Shown here piece after piece: positions 57,046 to 64,000 of a DNA stretch of 64,000 nt. The position numbers and the translations under genes are program-made. The stretch is taken from contig CANLND010000006.1 in the NCBI GenBank assembly GCA_947492585.1, positions 62,001 through 126,000 of the forward strand, written 5' to 3'. The first letter of the stretch is position 1. Each line of letters opens with the position of its first letter. The stretch comes from an uncultured Paracoccaceae bacterium. GTDB taxonomy: Bacteria; Pseudomonadota; Alphaproteobacteria; Rhodobacterales; Rhodobacteraceae. The notes under the pieces are model-generated. The model worked only from the letters and a program-made list of their open reading frames with translations, was not told the DNA's origin and did not search any database.

Positions 57046-57596
57046 ATTTTGCCCCTCGCGTGCCCAAAAAGCAGTGGCCATTTTTGGCCTTTTTGTTTCG
57101 TCCCGTTCCCAGAAAACCCTGGAGGGCCTGAGCAATAACAATTGAATAGCCAGCCCTATCACCAGCTGACTTTACCCCGTGGGGAATGCGCTCAAACGCC
57201 ATTAATTTTACCAATAACACCCAGCGGCTCTCACCGCGGCCGCAACAACACCCAGATAGGAAACACCACATCGCCCCATACAGAACCTGTACAAGTCGAC
57301 TAAGCAGACGCACGGCAGATCGCGCGTCTTATGTGATGATGGTCGTCTCAATAATTGGTGGCACCAATCTGATCAGCCCGTCCCCCAGCGAGTGGAATCG
57401 CTGGATCAGTGGTAGCAATTTGGCAGGGGCATCAGCAACGAAACTATGATGTTGACTCTACCTTTGACGCCAAAGAATCTCTCGCAATTGCAGTAAGGTT
57501 TTGTCCTGTTGGAAAAAAAACGAAGCGCCGCAAAATGCGACGCTTCGGTTCATTTTTTTCTTGTGAAAAGGTCTTTTTCAGACCTTGGTGCTGGAA
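57046..57596. other. 551-bp intergenic region between rpsT and dnaA
   Basis: Contains the rpsT terminator (57513-57547) and three GANTC sites (57395-57399, 57454-57458, 57475-57479). The rest is presumably the long dnaA leader and promoter. I find no TTATCCACA-like DnaA box, no AT-rich unwinding block and no gene, so I do not call it oriC. Confidence 0.6.
57513..57547 (-). terminator. Terminator of rpsT
   Basis: On the minus strand CGAAGCGTCGC-ATTTT-GCGGCGCTTCG forms an 11-bp stem with one G-U pair and is followed by eight T residues. Confidence 0.93.
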
Positions 57597-57860
57597 TCAG
57601 CCCAGAACCTTAACACGTGCAGCAAGACGCGACATTTTGCGCGAAGCGGTGTTCTTGTGGTAAACGCCTTTGGTCACGCCACGCATCAGTTCAGGCTGTG
57701 CCAAACGCAGAGCAGCAGTTGCTGCTTCTTTGTCGCCAGTCTCGATCGCTTCTTCAACTTTACGCAGGTAGGTGCGGATGCGCGAACGACGGGCTTTGTT
57801 TACCGCAGCGCGCTTTTCGTTCTGACGGGCGCGTTTTTTTGCTTGGGGCGTATTTGCCAT
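57597..57860 (-). CDS. rpsT: 30S ribosomal protein S20
   Basis: An 87-residue basic helical protein: [39 protein letters not shown] and [22 protein letters not shown] are the S20 signature. It binds 16S rRNA in the small subunit. The ATG at 57860 is the family start; the ORF-track form adds 15 residues from the leader. Position upstream of dnaA is common in alphaproteobacteria. Confidence 0.96.
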   Translation of the reverse strand: MANTPQAKKRARQNEKRAAVNKARRSRIRTYLRKVEEAIETGDKEAATAALRLAQPELMRGVTKGVYHKNTASRKMSRLAARVKVLG

Positions 57861-58031
57861 GGTGATGGACCTTATAAGTTCGAGTTTTCTAAGCGCATAT
57901 CGCAAGCCAACCCGGATCTGTCACCGGTGTGATTCTAGCCTGAGCGGGCTGCACGCGCATGTATAGCGGCGGTGATTAGCTCCATTGGCGCTCAAATGCA
58001 AGCCCAAGTGACGCCGCACCGCCACAATGAC

Positions 58032-58054
58032 AAAGGCAGGCCAATAGGCCTGCC
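58032..58054 (-). terminator. Probable terminator of the enoyl-CoA hydratase gene
   Basis: On the minus strand GGCAGGCC-TATT-GGCCTGCC is a perfect 8-bp stem followed by TTTG. The T-run is short; it lies 25 bp after the stop codon. Confidence 0.6.
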
Positions 58055-58079
58055 CCGAACCGCTCAAATCAGCGTAAGT

Positions 58080-58856
58080 TTACTTGTCGCGGAACTGCGC
58101 TTCGCGCTTTTCCAAAAACGCGGCCATGCCTTCCTTTTGATCCTCGGTGGCAAACATCGAATGGAACAGGCGGCGTTCAAACAGCATACCTTCGGCCAAG
58201 GGCAGCTCATAGCTGCGATTCACCGCCTCTTTGGCAGCCAAAGCAGTCAGTTGTGATTTTTCCGCAATCTTCTGCGCCGCAGAGGTGGCTTCTTCCAGCA
58301 GTTTCTTGGCCGGCACAACACGAGACACCAGCCCCGAGCGTTCAGCCTCTTCAGCTCCCATAAAGCGACCTGTCAGGTTCATGTCCATCGCTTTGGACTT
58401 CCCAACAAAACGCGTCAGACGTTGGCTTCCGCCCATGCCCGCGATGACCCCCAGATTGATTTCGGGTTGGCCGAACTTGGCGTTATCGGCCGCAATGATG
58501 AAATCACACATCATCGCCAGCTCACAACCACCGCCCAGCGCATAGCCCCCGACAGCGGCAATCACTGGCTTGCGGATTGCCGAAATACGATCATTGGCTT
58601 GCGCAAGAAGGTTCTCGCTATAAACCTCCACAAAGCTCTTTTCCGACATTTCCTTGATATCGGCGCCGGCCGCAAAAGCCTTGTCTGATCCGGTGATCAC
58701 GATGCTGCGCACTTTGTCGCTGGCATCCGCCTCTTCTAGGGCCGTACAAAGTTCTGACAGAAGCTCAGTATTTAGAGCGTTCAGCGCATCAGGGCGGTTC
58801 AGTTTAATAAGACAAACGTGGTCCTGCACATCAACGTTGATCGTCTCAAAGGCCAT
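58080..58856 (-). CDS. Enoyl-CoA hydratase
   Basis: A 258-residue crotonase with full active site: oxyanion loop [12 protein letters not shown], Glu in [18 protein letters not shown] and Glu in [20 protein letters not shown], plus the normal C-terminal [12 protein letters not shown]. It hydrates trans-2-enoyl-CoA in beta-oxidation or aromatic/amino-acid catabolism. It is a useful contrast with the short crotonase at 47.7 kb. It is transcribed on the same strand as mutM upstream but separated by 64 bp. Confidence 0.93.
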   Translation of the reverse strand: MAFETINVDVQDHVCLIKLNRPDALNALNTELLSELCTALEEADASDKVRSIVITGSDKAFAAGADIKEMSEKSFVEVYSENLLAQANDRISAIRKPVIAAVGGYALGGGCELAMMCDFIIAADNAKFGQPEINLGVIAGMGGSQRLTRFVGKSKAMDMNLTGRFMGAEEAERSGLVSRVVPAKKLLEEATSAAQKIAEKSQLTALAAKEAVNRSYELPLAEGMLFERRLFHSMFATEDQKEGMAAFLEKREAQFRDK

Positions 58857-58920
58857 GGTGCATTGCTTTCATTGTTTCTTTCAAGAGTGAGTCATTAACA
58901 TGCACTCTACATTGATCAAG

Positions 58921-59772
58921 CTATCTTTGACACTTGCCACAATAGAAGGACGAGCGTCCTGATTGTGTAATTCTCAAAACAACCCCATCACACCCGGACC
59001 GCCTACAGGCGGCACCTTCACGCCCGTAAACATCGAAAGAATGCTGAAAATATCCAAGTTCTCCATTGGCTTGCCGGAAATCTTTTAGTGATGACCCACC
59101 GGCGTCTATGGCCTCTTGCAACACGGTTTTGATGATCGGAATCAGGGCCGAAACACGTGATTTGGAAATCTGCCCTGCTTTGCGTTTTGGAGATATTTCG
59201 CTACGGAACAAAGTTTCGCAAACATAGATATTTCCCAAACCTGCAATGATTCTCTGATCCAGCAGCGCCGTTTTGACCGGCGTATTCCGCCCCTCAAACG
59301 CGGCGATCAGATGGGTTTCGTTGAAATCATTGCCCAACGGTTCGGGCCCCAGAACCCGCATCAGCTTGTGCTCTTCCAGACCCTCAGTGGCGATCAGATC
59401 CATCGCACCAAACCGGCGTGGGTCGTTGAACGTAATGCGCGCGCCGTTGTCCATGTCAAACACCACATGGTCATGTTTCTGCGCCTGCGGGTGGTCGTGT
59501 ACGAATTGCCCCAGAGGATCCCCCGAAACCGTCATACGACCGGACATGCCCAAGTGTACCAGCAGGGTTTCGCCGCGATCCAGATCCGCCAGCAGGTATT
59601 TCGAACGCCGCCGCAATCCGACGATGCGCGCGCCGGTCAGGCGTTCCGCCATGTTTTCCGGGAACGGCCAACGCAGGTCTGGCCGGTTCACTTGCGCTTT
59701 TGTGATCACTGCCCCCTCCATAGAAGGAGCCAATCCACGCCGCACGGTCTCGACCTCGGGCAATTCAGGCAT
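58921..59772 (-). CDS. mutM: Formamidopyrimidine-DNA glycosylase
   Basis: A 283-residue Fpg/MutM. The N-terminal [13 protein letters not shown] provides the catalytic proline after Met removal and the essential Glu. [17 protein letters not shown] is the helix-two-turn-helix, and the C-terminal zinc finger is CRRSGC...SFYCGKC. It removes 8-oxoguanine opposite C, complementing MutY. The ATG at 59772 is certain because Pro must be residue 2; the ORF-track start is 50 codons too long. It is divergent from ubiE. Confidence 0.97.
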   Translation of the reverse strand: MPELPEVETVRRGLAPSMEGAVITKAQVNRPDLRWPFPENMAERLTGARIVGLRRRSKYLLADLDRGETLLVHLGMSGRMTVSGDPLGQFVHDHPQAQKHDHVVFDMDNGARITFNDPRRFGAMDLIATEGLEEHKLMRVLGPEPLGNDFNETHLIAAFEGRNTPVKTALLDQRIIAGLGNIYVCETLFRSEISPKRKAGQISKSRVSALIPIIKTVLQEAIDAGGSSLKDFRQANGELGYFQHSFDVYGREGAACRRSGCDGVVLRITQSGRSSFYCGKCQR

Positions 59773-59865
59773 TACATCCCTCCTGAAACAGATGACGTTG
59801 GGCCGCATTGTGCGCGGCGAATTGCGCTCTATAACTGGAGCGAACCTGAGGAAACGGCAAGCCCC

Positions 59866-60618
59866 ATGACCGAAACACAAGAAACCACCACGCACTTTGG
59901 CTTTGAAACGGTACCCGAGCACGAAAAAGCCGGACGTGTGCAGGGGGTATTCAACTCCGTTGCTTCAAAATACGACATCATGAACGACGTCATGTCGATG
60001 GGCATCCACCGCGTGTGGAAAGACGCGATGATGGATTGGCTGGCACCGCGGCCGGGCCAGAAGCTGCTGGATGTGGCGGGCGGCACGGGCGATATTTCGT
60101 TCCGCTTTTTGAAACGGGCTGGCCAAGGGCATTCAACAGTGTTCGACCTGACCCGCCCGATGCTGGAAGAGGGTCGCAAACGCGCCGACGCTGAACACAT
60201 GCAGGACAGTCTGGACTGGGTCACTGGCGACGCCATGGCCCTGCCGTTCAAGGACAACACATTCGACGTTTACACAATCTCCTTTGGGATCAGAAACGTC
60301 ACCCGGCCACAAGAAGCCCTGAACGAGGCGTACCGTGTGCTGAAACCCGGTGGTCGGCTGATGGTGCTGGAGTTCTCGCAACTGCCCAACGAGGGCATGC
60401 AAATGCTCTATGACCTTTATTCCTTCAACGTGATCCCGCGCATGGGTCAGCTGATCGCTGATGATTACGACAGCTATCAGTATCTGGTGGAATCCATCCG
60501 CAACTTCCCCGATCAGGAAACCTTCCTTGGCATGGTGAAACAGGCTGGGTTTGAAAACGCCAAATACCGCAACCTGTCGATGGGCATCGCTGCCCTGCAT
60601 TCTGGCTGGAAGATCTGA
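59866..60618 (+). CDS. ubiE: Ubiquinone/menaquinone C-methyltransferase UbiE
   Basis: A 250-residue AdoMet methyltransferase: [32 protein letters not shown] is the family N-terminal signature, [17 protein letters not shown] the AdoMet motif, [32 protein letters not shown] the second signature. It methylates the ring carbon in ubiquinone synthesis. It is followed 3 bp later by ubiB. The start at 59866 ([17 protein letters not shown]) corrects the ORF-track ORF, which runs back through antisense mutM. Confidence 0.97.
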   Translation: MTETQETTTHFGFETVPEHEKAGRVQGVFNSVASKYDIMNDVMSMGIHRVWKDAMMDWLAPRPGQKLLDVAGGTGDISFRFLKRAGQGHSTVFDLTRPMLEEGRKRADAEHMQDSLDWVTGDAMALPFKDNTFDVYTISFGIRNVTRPQEALNEAYRVLKPGGRLMVLEFSQLPNEGMQMLYDLYSFNVIPRMGQLIADDYDSYQYLVESIRNFPDQETFLGMVKQAGFENAKYRNLSMGIAALHSGWKI

Positions 60619-60621
60619 TCG

Positions 60622-62151
60622 ATGCGGGGCCCCCACAACATCATCCGCCTGATCCGTACAGGCGCTACATTTGAACGCTCTGGCGCGATGAATCTGGTGC
60701 TGGATGCCTTTGAAACCCCTGCCCCCTTACGTGCAGTTGCCCATGCCTTGGGTTGGCCGTTCAAATGGTTGGGCTACAAGGGGGACCTGAATATGCCCCC
60801 CGCCACCCGGGCGCTGACGGCATTGGGACCCGCCTATATCAAATTTGGCCAGGTGCTTTCGACCCGACCCGATGTGGTGGGCAATGAACTGGCGCAACAG
60901 CTGCGCGTTTTGCAGGATCAGCTACCGCCGTTTTCACGCGAAGAAGCGCTGGCACAGGTGGAGCAAGAGCTGGGCCAGCCCTGGCAGGAGATCTTTACCG
61001 AATTCAGCGAGCCAATCGCCGCCGCATCCATCGCGCAGGTGCATCGGGCCAAGCTGGTCAAAGACGGCAGCGATGTCGCGGTCAAAATCCTGCGCCCCGG
61101 TATTGAGCGCGCTTTTAACAAAGACGTGGATGCATTTTACCTGGCAGCCCGCATTGCCGATCTTTTTGCCCCCGGTGCGCGCCGTTTGCGCCCGATGGAA
61201 GTGATCGAACACTTTGACGGCGTGGTGCAGGGCGAGCTGGATCTGCGCCTTGAAAGCGCGGCCGCCTCGGAATTTGCCGCCAACACCAAAGACGACAAAG
61301 GTTTTCAGCTGCCGCAAATCCGCTGGGCGCATTCCGCGCGCCGGGTGATGACGTTGGACTGGGCCGATGGTACCGCTCTGGGCGACAACGCCGCGCTGGA
61401 TGTCGCAGGCCACAACCGGCGCGAGCTGGGTGAACGTGTGTTGTCCCTGTTTTTGCGCCACGCGCTGCGCGATGGGTTTTTCCACGCAGACATGCATCAG
61501 GGCAACCTGAAGGTCGCTGCCAATGGTGACATCATCGCGTATGATTTTGGCATTATGGGCCACATCGATGAATACACCCGCCGGGTCTATGCCGAGATCC
61601 TGTATGGCTTTATCAAACGTGACTATAAACGCGTGGCTGAGGTGCACTTTGAAGCAGGCTATGTCCCCGCTCACCAAGACGTGGATGAATTCGCCCGCGC
61701 CCTGCGCGCGGTCGGTGAGCCGATCTTTGGTATGGACGCCACACAGATTTCCATGGGCCGCCTGCTGAACTACCTGTTCGAAGTCACCGAACGGTTTGGC
61801 ATGGAAACTCGAACCGAGCTGATCTTGCTGCAACGCACCATGGTGGTTGTCGAAGGCGTGGCCCGCTCACTTGATCCCCATATCAACATATGGGAAGTCG
61901 CGCATCCGGTGGTCGAAGACTACATCAAACGCTCTATCGGCCCCAAAGCCATGATCAGCGACCTGGGCAAAACAGCGCTTGTACTGGCCCGCTTTGGCCC
62001 TCGATTGCCCGGTCTCGTTGAAAAAGCCCTGATTGCACAAACCACCGAAACTGCCCCCAAGAACTCAGGTTGGCGCGCCTGGGTGAAGCCAGGTGGCGTG
62101 GGTCTTGCGCTTGGCGCCTTTCTGACTCTTGGTGCCAGCTGGCTGTTCTAA
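60622..62151 (+). CDS. ubiB: Ubiquinone biosynthesis protein UbiB (ADCK/ABC1 family)
   Basis: A 509-residue atypical kinase-like protein. The KxGQ motif is in GPAYIKFGQVLSTRPDVV, the alanine-rich loop is EPIAAASIAQVHRAKL, and the catalytic-like segment is FHADMHQGNLKVAANGDIIAYDFGIMGHID. A C-terminal hydrophobic helix (GGVGLALGAFLTLGASWLF) anchors it in the membrane. It is needed for ubiquinone biosynthesis as an ATPase supporting the Ubi complex. It is in an operon with ubiE. Confidence 0.95.
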   Translation: MRGPHNIIRLIRTGATFERSGAMNLVLDAFETPAPLRAVAHALGWPFKWLGYKGDLNMPPATRALTALGPAYIKFGQVLSTRPDVVGNELAQQLRVLQDQLPPFSREEALAQVEQELGQPWQEIFTEFSEPIAAASIAQVHRAKLVKDGSDVAVKILRPGIERAFNKDVDAFYLAARIADLFAPGARRLRPMEVIEHFDGVVQGELDLRLESAAASEFAANTKDDKGFQLPQIRWAHSARRVMTLDWADGTALGDNAALDVAGHNRRELGERVLSLFLRHALRDGFFHADMHQGNLKVAANGDIIAYDFGIMGHIDEYTRRVYAEILYGFIKRDYKRVAEVHFEAGYVPAHQDVDEFARALRAVGEPIFGMDATQISMGRLLNYLFEVTERFGMETRTELILLQRTMVVVEGVARSLDPHINIWEVAHPVVEDYIKRSIGPKAMISDLGKTALVLARFGPRLPGLVEKALIAQTTETAPKNSGWRAWVKPGGVGLALGAFLTLGASWLF

Positions 62152-62284
62152 TACCAAATTTACAGCCCCGGTTTAGTGTGGAAAATGGCGGTTCGGAGTG
62201 CGTAGTTCGTAGGTCAAGAGGGGCAGATACCCCGCCAGTGCAGCGCAGGCTGGATTGACAAGACACCCTGTGTTGCACAAAGAC

Positions 62285-62298
62285 TCCGTTATGACGGA
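62285..62298. promoter_or_regulatory. Putative XRE operator over the start codon of the regulator gene
   Basis: TCCGT-TATG-ACGGA is a perfect 5+5 palindrome spanning the regulator's own ATG (62291). A GANTC site (GACTC, 62282-62286) overlaps its left edge, and a TTGACA hexamer lies at 62255-62260. The palindrome recurs upstream of kbl. Confidence 0.7.
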
Positions 62299-62857
62299 AC
62301 ATAGCACAGACATCCTCACCCTCTTGCCTGCCCGCCTCAAAGAGGCGCGGCGTGCCCAAGGTCTTTCCTTAGAGGCCGTGGCCAACCTTTCCGGGGTCAG
62401 CCGATCCATGGTCAGCCAGATTGAACGCGGTGAATCCTCGCCCACCATTGCCACACTCTGGAACCTGACCCGCGCCTTACAAGTGGATTTTGCCGGCCTA
62501 TTAGAGGCCGGAGATGCTGCCGATCATATCGATGTCCTGTTGGCTGCGGATGTGCCCAAGATAGAAAACATGGGCCAAGGCTGCCGTATTCGTATCCTGT
62601 CGCCTCCCGAAGACGTCGGCGGCCATGAGGTCTATGATATCCGTTTTGATGCCGGTGGCGCGCTGGACAGCCAACCACATGGGCGTGGCACCCGTGAGCA
62701 ACTGACGGTGTTGGAGGGACAGGTACAGCTGATCTCGGGCGCAGCCAAATCGCACCTGGATCGCGACGATTCTGCCCGCTATGCAGCTGACGTTCCGCAC
62801 ATGATTACCGCCATCAACGGCCCTGCCCGCGTTTTTTTGATTGTAAAGAACAGTTAA
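62291..62857 (+). CDS. XRE-cupin regulator, probable regulator of kbl (threonine catabolism)
   Basis: A 188-residue protein. The helix-turn-helix is residues about 12-65 (LKEARRAQGLSLEAVANLSGVSRSMVSQIERGESSPTIATLWNLTRAL); the small cupin is about 105-185 (HEVYDIRFDAGGALDSQPHG, LTVLEGQVQLISG). It is distinct in sequence from the XRE-cupin protein at 3.1 kb. It lies 108 bp upstream of kbl, and palindromes shared by the two leaders suggest control of itself and kbl. The start is ATG 62291 (MTEHSTDILTLLPARLKEA), embedded in an operator. Confidence 0.88.
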   Translation: MTEHSTDILTLLPARLKEARRAQGLSLEAVANLSGVSRSMVSQIERGESSPTIATLWNLTRALQVDFAGLLEAGDAADHIDVLLAADVPKIENMGQGCRIRILSPPEDVGGHEVYDIRFDAGGALDSQPHGRGTREQLTVLEGQVQLISGAAKSHLDRDDSARYAADVPHMITAINGPARVFLIVKNS

Positions 62858-62865
62858 GAGAAAAA

Positions 62866-62879
62866 TCCGTATTGACGGA
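62866..62879. promoter_or_regulatory. Putative XRE operator 1 upstream of kbl
   Basis: TCCGT-ATTG-ACGGA, a perfect 5+5 palindrome with the same half-sites as the one at 62285-62298; 87 bp before the kbl GTG. Confidence 0.7.
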
Positions 62880-62885
62880 AATTTG

Positions 62886-62915
62886 TCCCAAATAACTGAT
62901 TTCCCCTATTTGGGA
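62886..62915. repeat. 9-bp inverted repeat in the kbl leader
   Basis: TCCCAAATA (62886-62894) and TATTTGGGA (62907-62915) are exact reverse complements with a 12-nt spacer. They lie between the two TCCGT sites. No T-run follows; this may be a second factor's operator or an mRNA hairpin. Confidence 0.6.
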
Positions 62916-62921
62916 AAATAA

Positions 62922-62935
62922 TCCGTTATGATAGA
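62922..62935. promoter_or_regulatory. Putative imperfect XRE operator 2 upstream of kbl
   Basis: TCCGT-TATG-ATAGA: the left half and spacer are identical to the site at 62285 but the right half is degenerate (ATAGA for ACGGA). It is 56 bp centre-to-centre from operator 1. Confidence 0.5.
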
Positions 62936-62965
62936 ACTCTCGCAAATGACCGAGGGAGTTTTATC

Positions 62966-64000
62966 GTGTCCACTGCATTTCTGACCCACGTTTCGCAAAC
63001 CCTGTCCCAGATTGATGCGGATGGCCTGTATAAGCGCGAGCGTATGATCACTTCGCCGCAACGCGGCGAAATTGCGGTTGGCGACCATAAGGTGATCAAC
63101 CTGTGCGCCAATAATTATCTTGGTCTTGCGGATCACCCAGACCTGATCAAAGCAGCCTGCGACGCAATGGAACCCAAAGGGTTCGGCATGGCCTCGGTAC
63201 GCTTCATTTGTGGCACGCAAGATCTGCACCGTAAGTTAGAGCAGCGGCTGGCCCGTTTTTTAGGGAAAGATGATTCCATCCTTTTTGCTGCGTGCTTTGA
63301 TGCCAATGGCGGTCTGTTTGAACCCCTGCTTGGCCCCGAAGACGCAATCATTTCCGACAGTCTGAACCATGCATCCATCATCGATGGCATTCGCCTCTGC
63401 AAGGCCAAGCGCTATCGATATATGAACAACGACATGATCGATTTGGAGGCGTGGCTGCAACAAGCCCGTGCAGATGGCGCGCGTCATATCATGATTGCCA
63501 CCGACGGCGTGTTCTCGATGGATGGCTATCTGGCGAAACTTCCCGAAATCCGGGCTCTGGCCGACAAATACGATGCCGTGGTAATGGTGGATGATTGCCA
63601 CGCGACAGGCTTCATGGGACCCAACGGTGCCGGTACACCTGACCACTTCGGCGTCGACGTCGATATTGTCAGCGGCACTCTTGGCAAGGCCCTGGGTGGT
63701 GCCATTGGTGGATACATCGCCGGCCCTCAGCCGGTGATAGATCTGCTGCGCCAACGCGCGCGACCTTATCTGTTTTCAAACTCCTTGCCCCCGGCCATCG
63801 TCGCCGCAGGAATCGAGGCGCTGCGCCTTGTTGAAGAAGGTGCAGAACAGCGGGCACAGCTGTTTGAAAACACAAAATTCTGGCGTGCAGGGCTGACCAA
63901 GCTTGGCTTTGACCTATTGCCCGGAGAACACCCGATTGTGCCGGTGATGTTAGGAGAGGCCAAACTGGCGCAAGCCATGGCCAATCAGCTGTTTGACGAA
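62966..64000 (+). CDS. kbl: 2-amino-3-ketobutyrate CoA ligase (glycine C-acetyltransferase), partial
   Basis: The first 345 of about 395 residues; the gene runs off the right edge and is not in the ORF track. It starts at GTG 62966 ([16 protein letters not shown]) with GAGGGAG 7 nt upstream. Alpha-oxoamine synthase motifs are present: [47 protein letters not shown] and the PLP lysine in [19 protein letters not shown]. It converts 2-amino-3-ketobutyrate and CoA to glycine and acetyl-CoA, the second step of threonine degradation. tdh would be expected downstream. An XRE-cupin regulator sits upstream. Confidence 0.95.
   Translation, partial: MSTAFLTHVSQTLSQIDADGLYKRERMITSPQRGEIAVGDHKVINLCANNYLGLADHPDLIKAACDAMEPKGFGMASVRFICGTQDLHRKLEQRLARFLGKDDSILFAACFDANGGLFEPLLGPEDAIISDSLNHASIIDGIRLCKAKRYRYMNNDMIDLEAWLQQARADGARHIMIATDGVFSMDGYLAKLPEIRALADKYDAVVMVDDCHATGFMGPNGAGTPDHFGVDVDIVSGTLGKALGGAIGGYIAGPQPVIDLLRQRARPYLFSNSLPPAIVAAGIEALRLVEEGAEQRAQLFENTKFWRAGLTKLGFDLLPGEHPIVPVMLGEAKLAQAMANQLFDE

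Noticed and set aside
57046-57596. Possible oriC between dnaA and rpsT
   Set aside because: No DnaA-box consensus, no AT-rich unwinding block and no iteron-like repeats could be seen; alphaproteobacterial origins are often elsewhere, for example near hemE/parAB.

Overview
This is a chromosomal window from an alphaproteobacterium, most likely a marine member of the Rhodobacterales (Roseobacter group). The call rests on GC-rich coding sequence with runs such as gcgcgc and cgcc, a CcrM-type GANTC methyltransferase next to rnhB, a CenR-like response regulator, a DUF3576-leuS-lptE-holA operon, a Rhodobacter-type porin, a RibA with the alphaproteobacterial N-terminal extension, and an rpsT/dnaA/dnaN/recF/gyrB neighbourhood. 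No rRNA, tRNA, CRISPR array, prophage or complete insertion sequence is visible. Genes are densely packed, with many 4-bp ATGA or 10-30 bp overlaps. The window cuts a gene at each end: a GlxA-type AraC regulator at the left and kbl at the right. Neither is in the supplied ORF track because both are open-ended.

Layout. 1-3.7 kb (minus): a methylated-amine catabolic set made of an XRE-cupin regulator, a GFA-type formaldehyde-handling protein, a dimethylglycine/sarcosine dehydrogenase fused to a GcvT domain, and a GlxA/GbdR-type regulator. 3.8-8.4 kb: free-methionine-sulfoxide reductase, thiolase, a STAS/HATPase partner-switch pair, hspQ, a lipoprotein lytic transglycosylase, lolA. 8.4-15.5 kb: ftsK, an aminotransferase, an amidase, and a divergent UbiH-type hydroxylase. 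15.5-19.7 kb: trm112-like, LonN, CnoX-like thioredoxin, DUF6653, xthA, CenR-like regulator. 19.9-23.2 kb: ribA, L,D-transpeptidase, YggS, porin. 23.4-28.2 kb: DUF3576 lipoprotein, leuS, lptE, holA. 28.3-33.7 kb: GST, BaiN-type flavoprotein, a DUF427-adenylyl cyclase fusion, a membrane-anchored winged-helix protein, and two small exported proteins. 33.7-40.7 kb: rnhB, ccrM, a membrane adenylyl cyclase, alkB, mutY, a DUF721/DciA-like protein, a DsbA-like oxidoreductase. 40.8-48.3 kb: lpxK, a KdtA-like protein, cysQ-like, pmbA, a DUF2125 protein, and an SDR plus short crotonase pair. 48.5-57.9 kb: the replication/topology block gyrB, NQO-like flavoprotein, TetR, nucleotidyltransferase, recF, dnaN, dnaA, rpsT. 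58-64 kb: enoyl-CoA hydratase, mutM, ubiE-ubiB, an XRE-cupin regulator, and kbl.

How the genes fit together. Most genes are housekeeping: replication initiation and repair, cell-envelope assembly (lolA, lptE, lpxK, porin, L,D-transpeptidase), ubiquinone synthesis and translation. The accessory interest lies in small regulatory circuits whose operators can be read by eye. Three TGACC-N2-GGTCA-type palindromes sit between a TetR gene and a divergent flavoprotein. TCCGT-N4-ACGGA palindromes lie over the start of the last XRE gene and upstream of kbl. Paired TGAAATTTTCA palindromes lie upstream of the first XRE gene. Two GANTC sites plus a CtrA-like half box precede ccrM. The least ordinary protein neighbourhood is 30.3-33.7 kb, where a DUF427-cyclase fusion lies beside a two-TM protein with a C-terminal OmpR-like winged helix. 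Many ORF-track starts are too far upstream; starts were re-chosen where a Shine-Dalgarno sequence or family alignment supported it. All functional names come from reading motifs, not from database searches.
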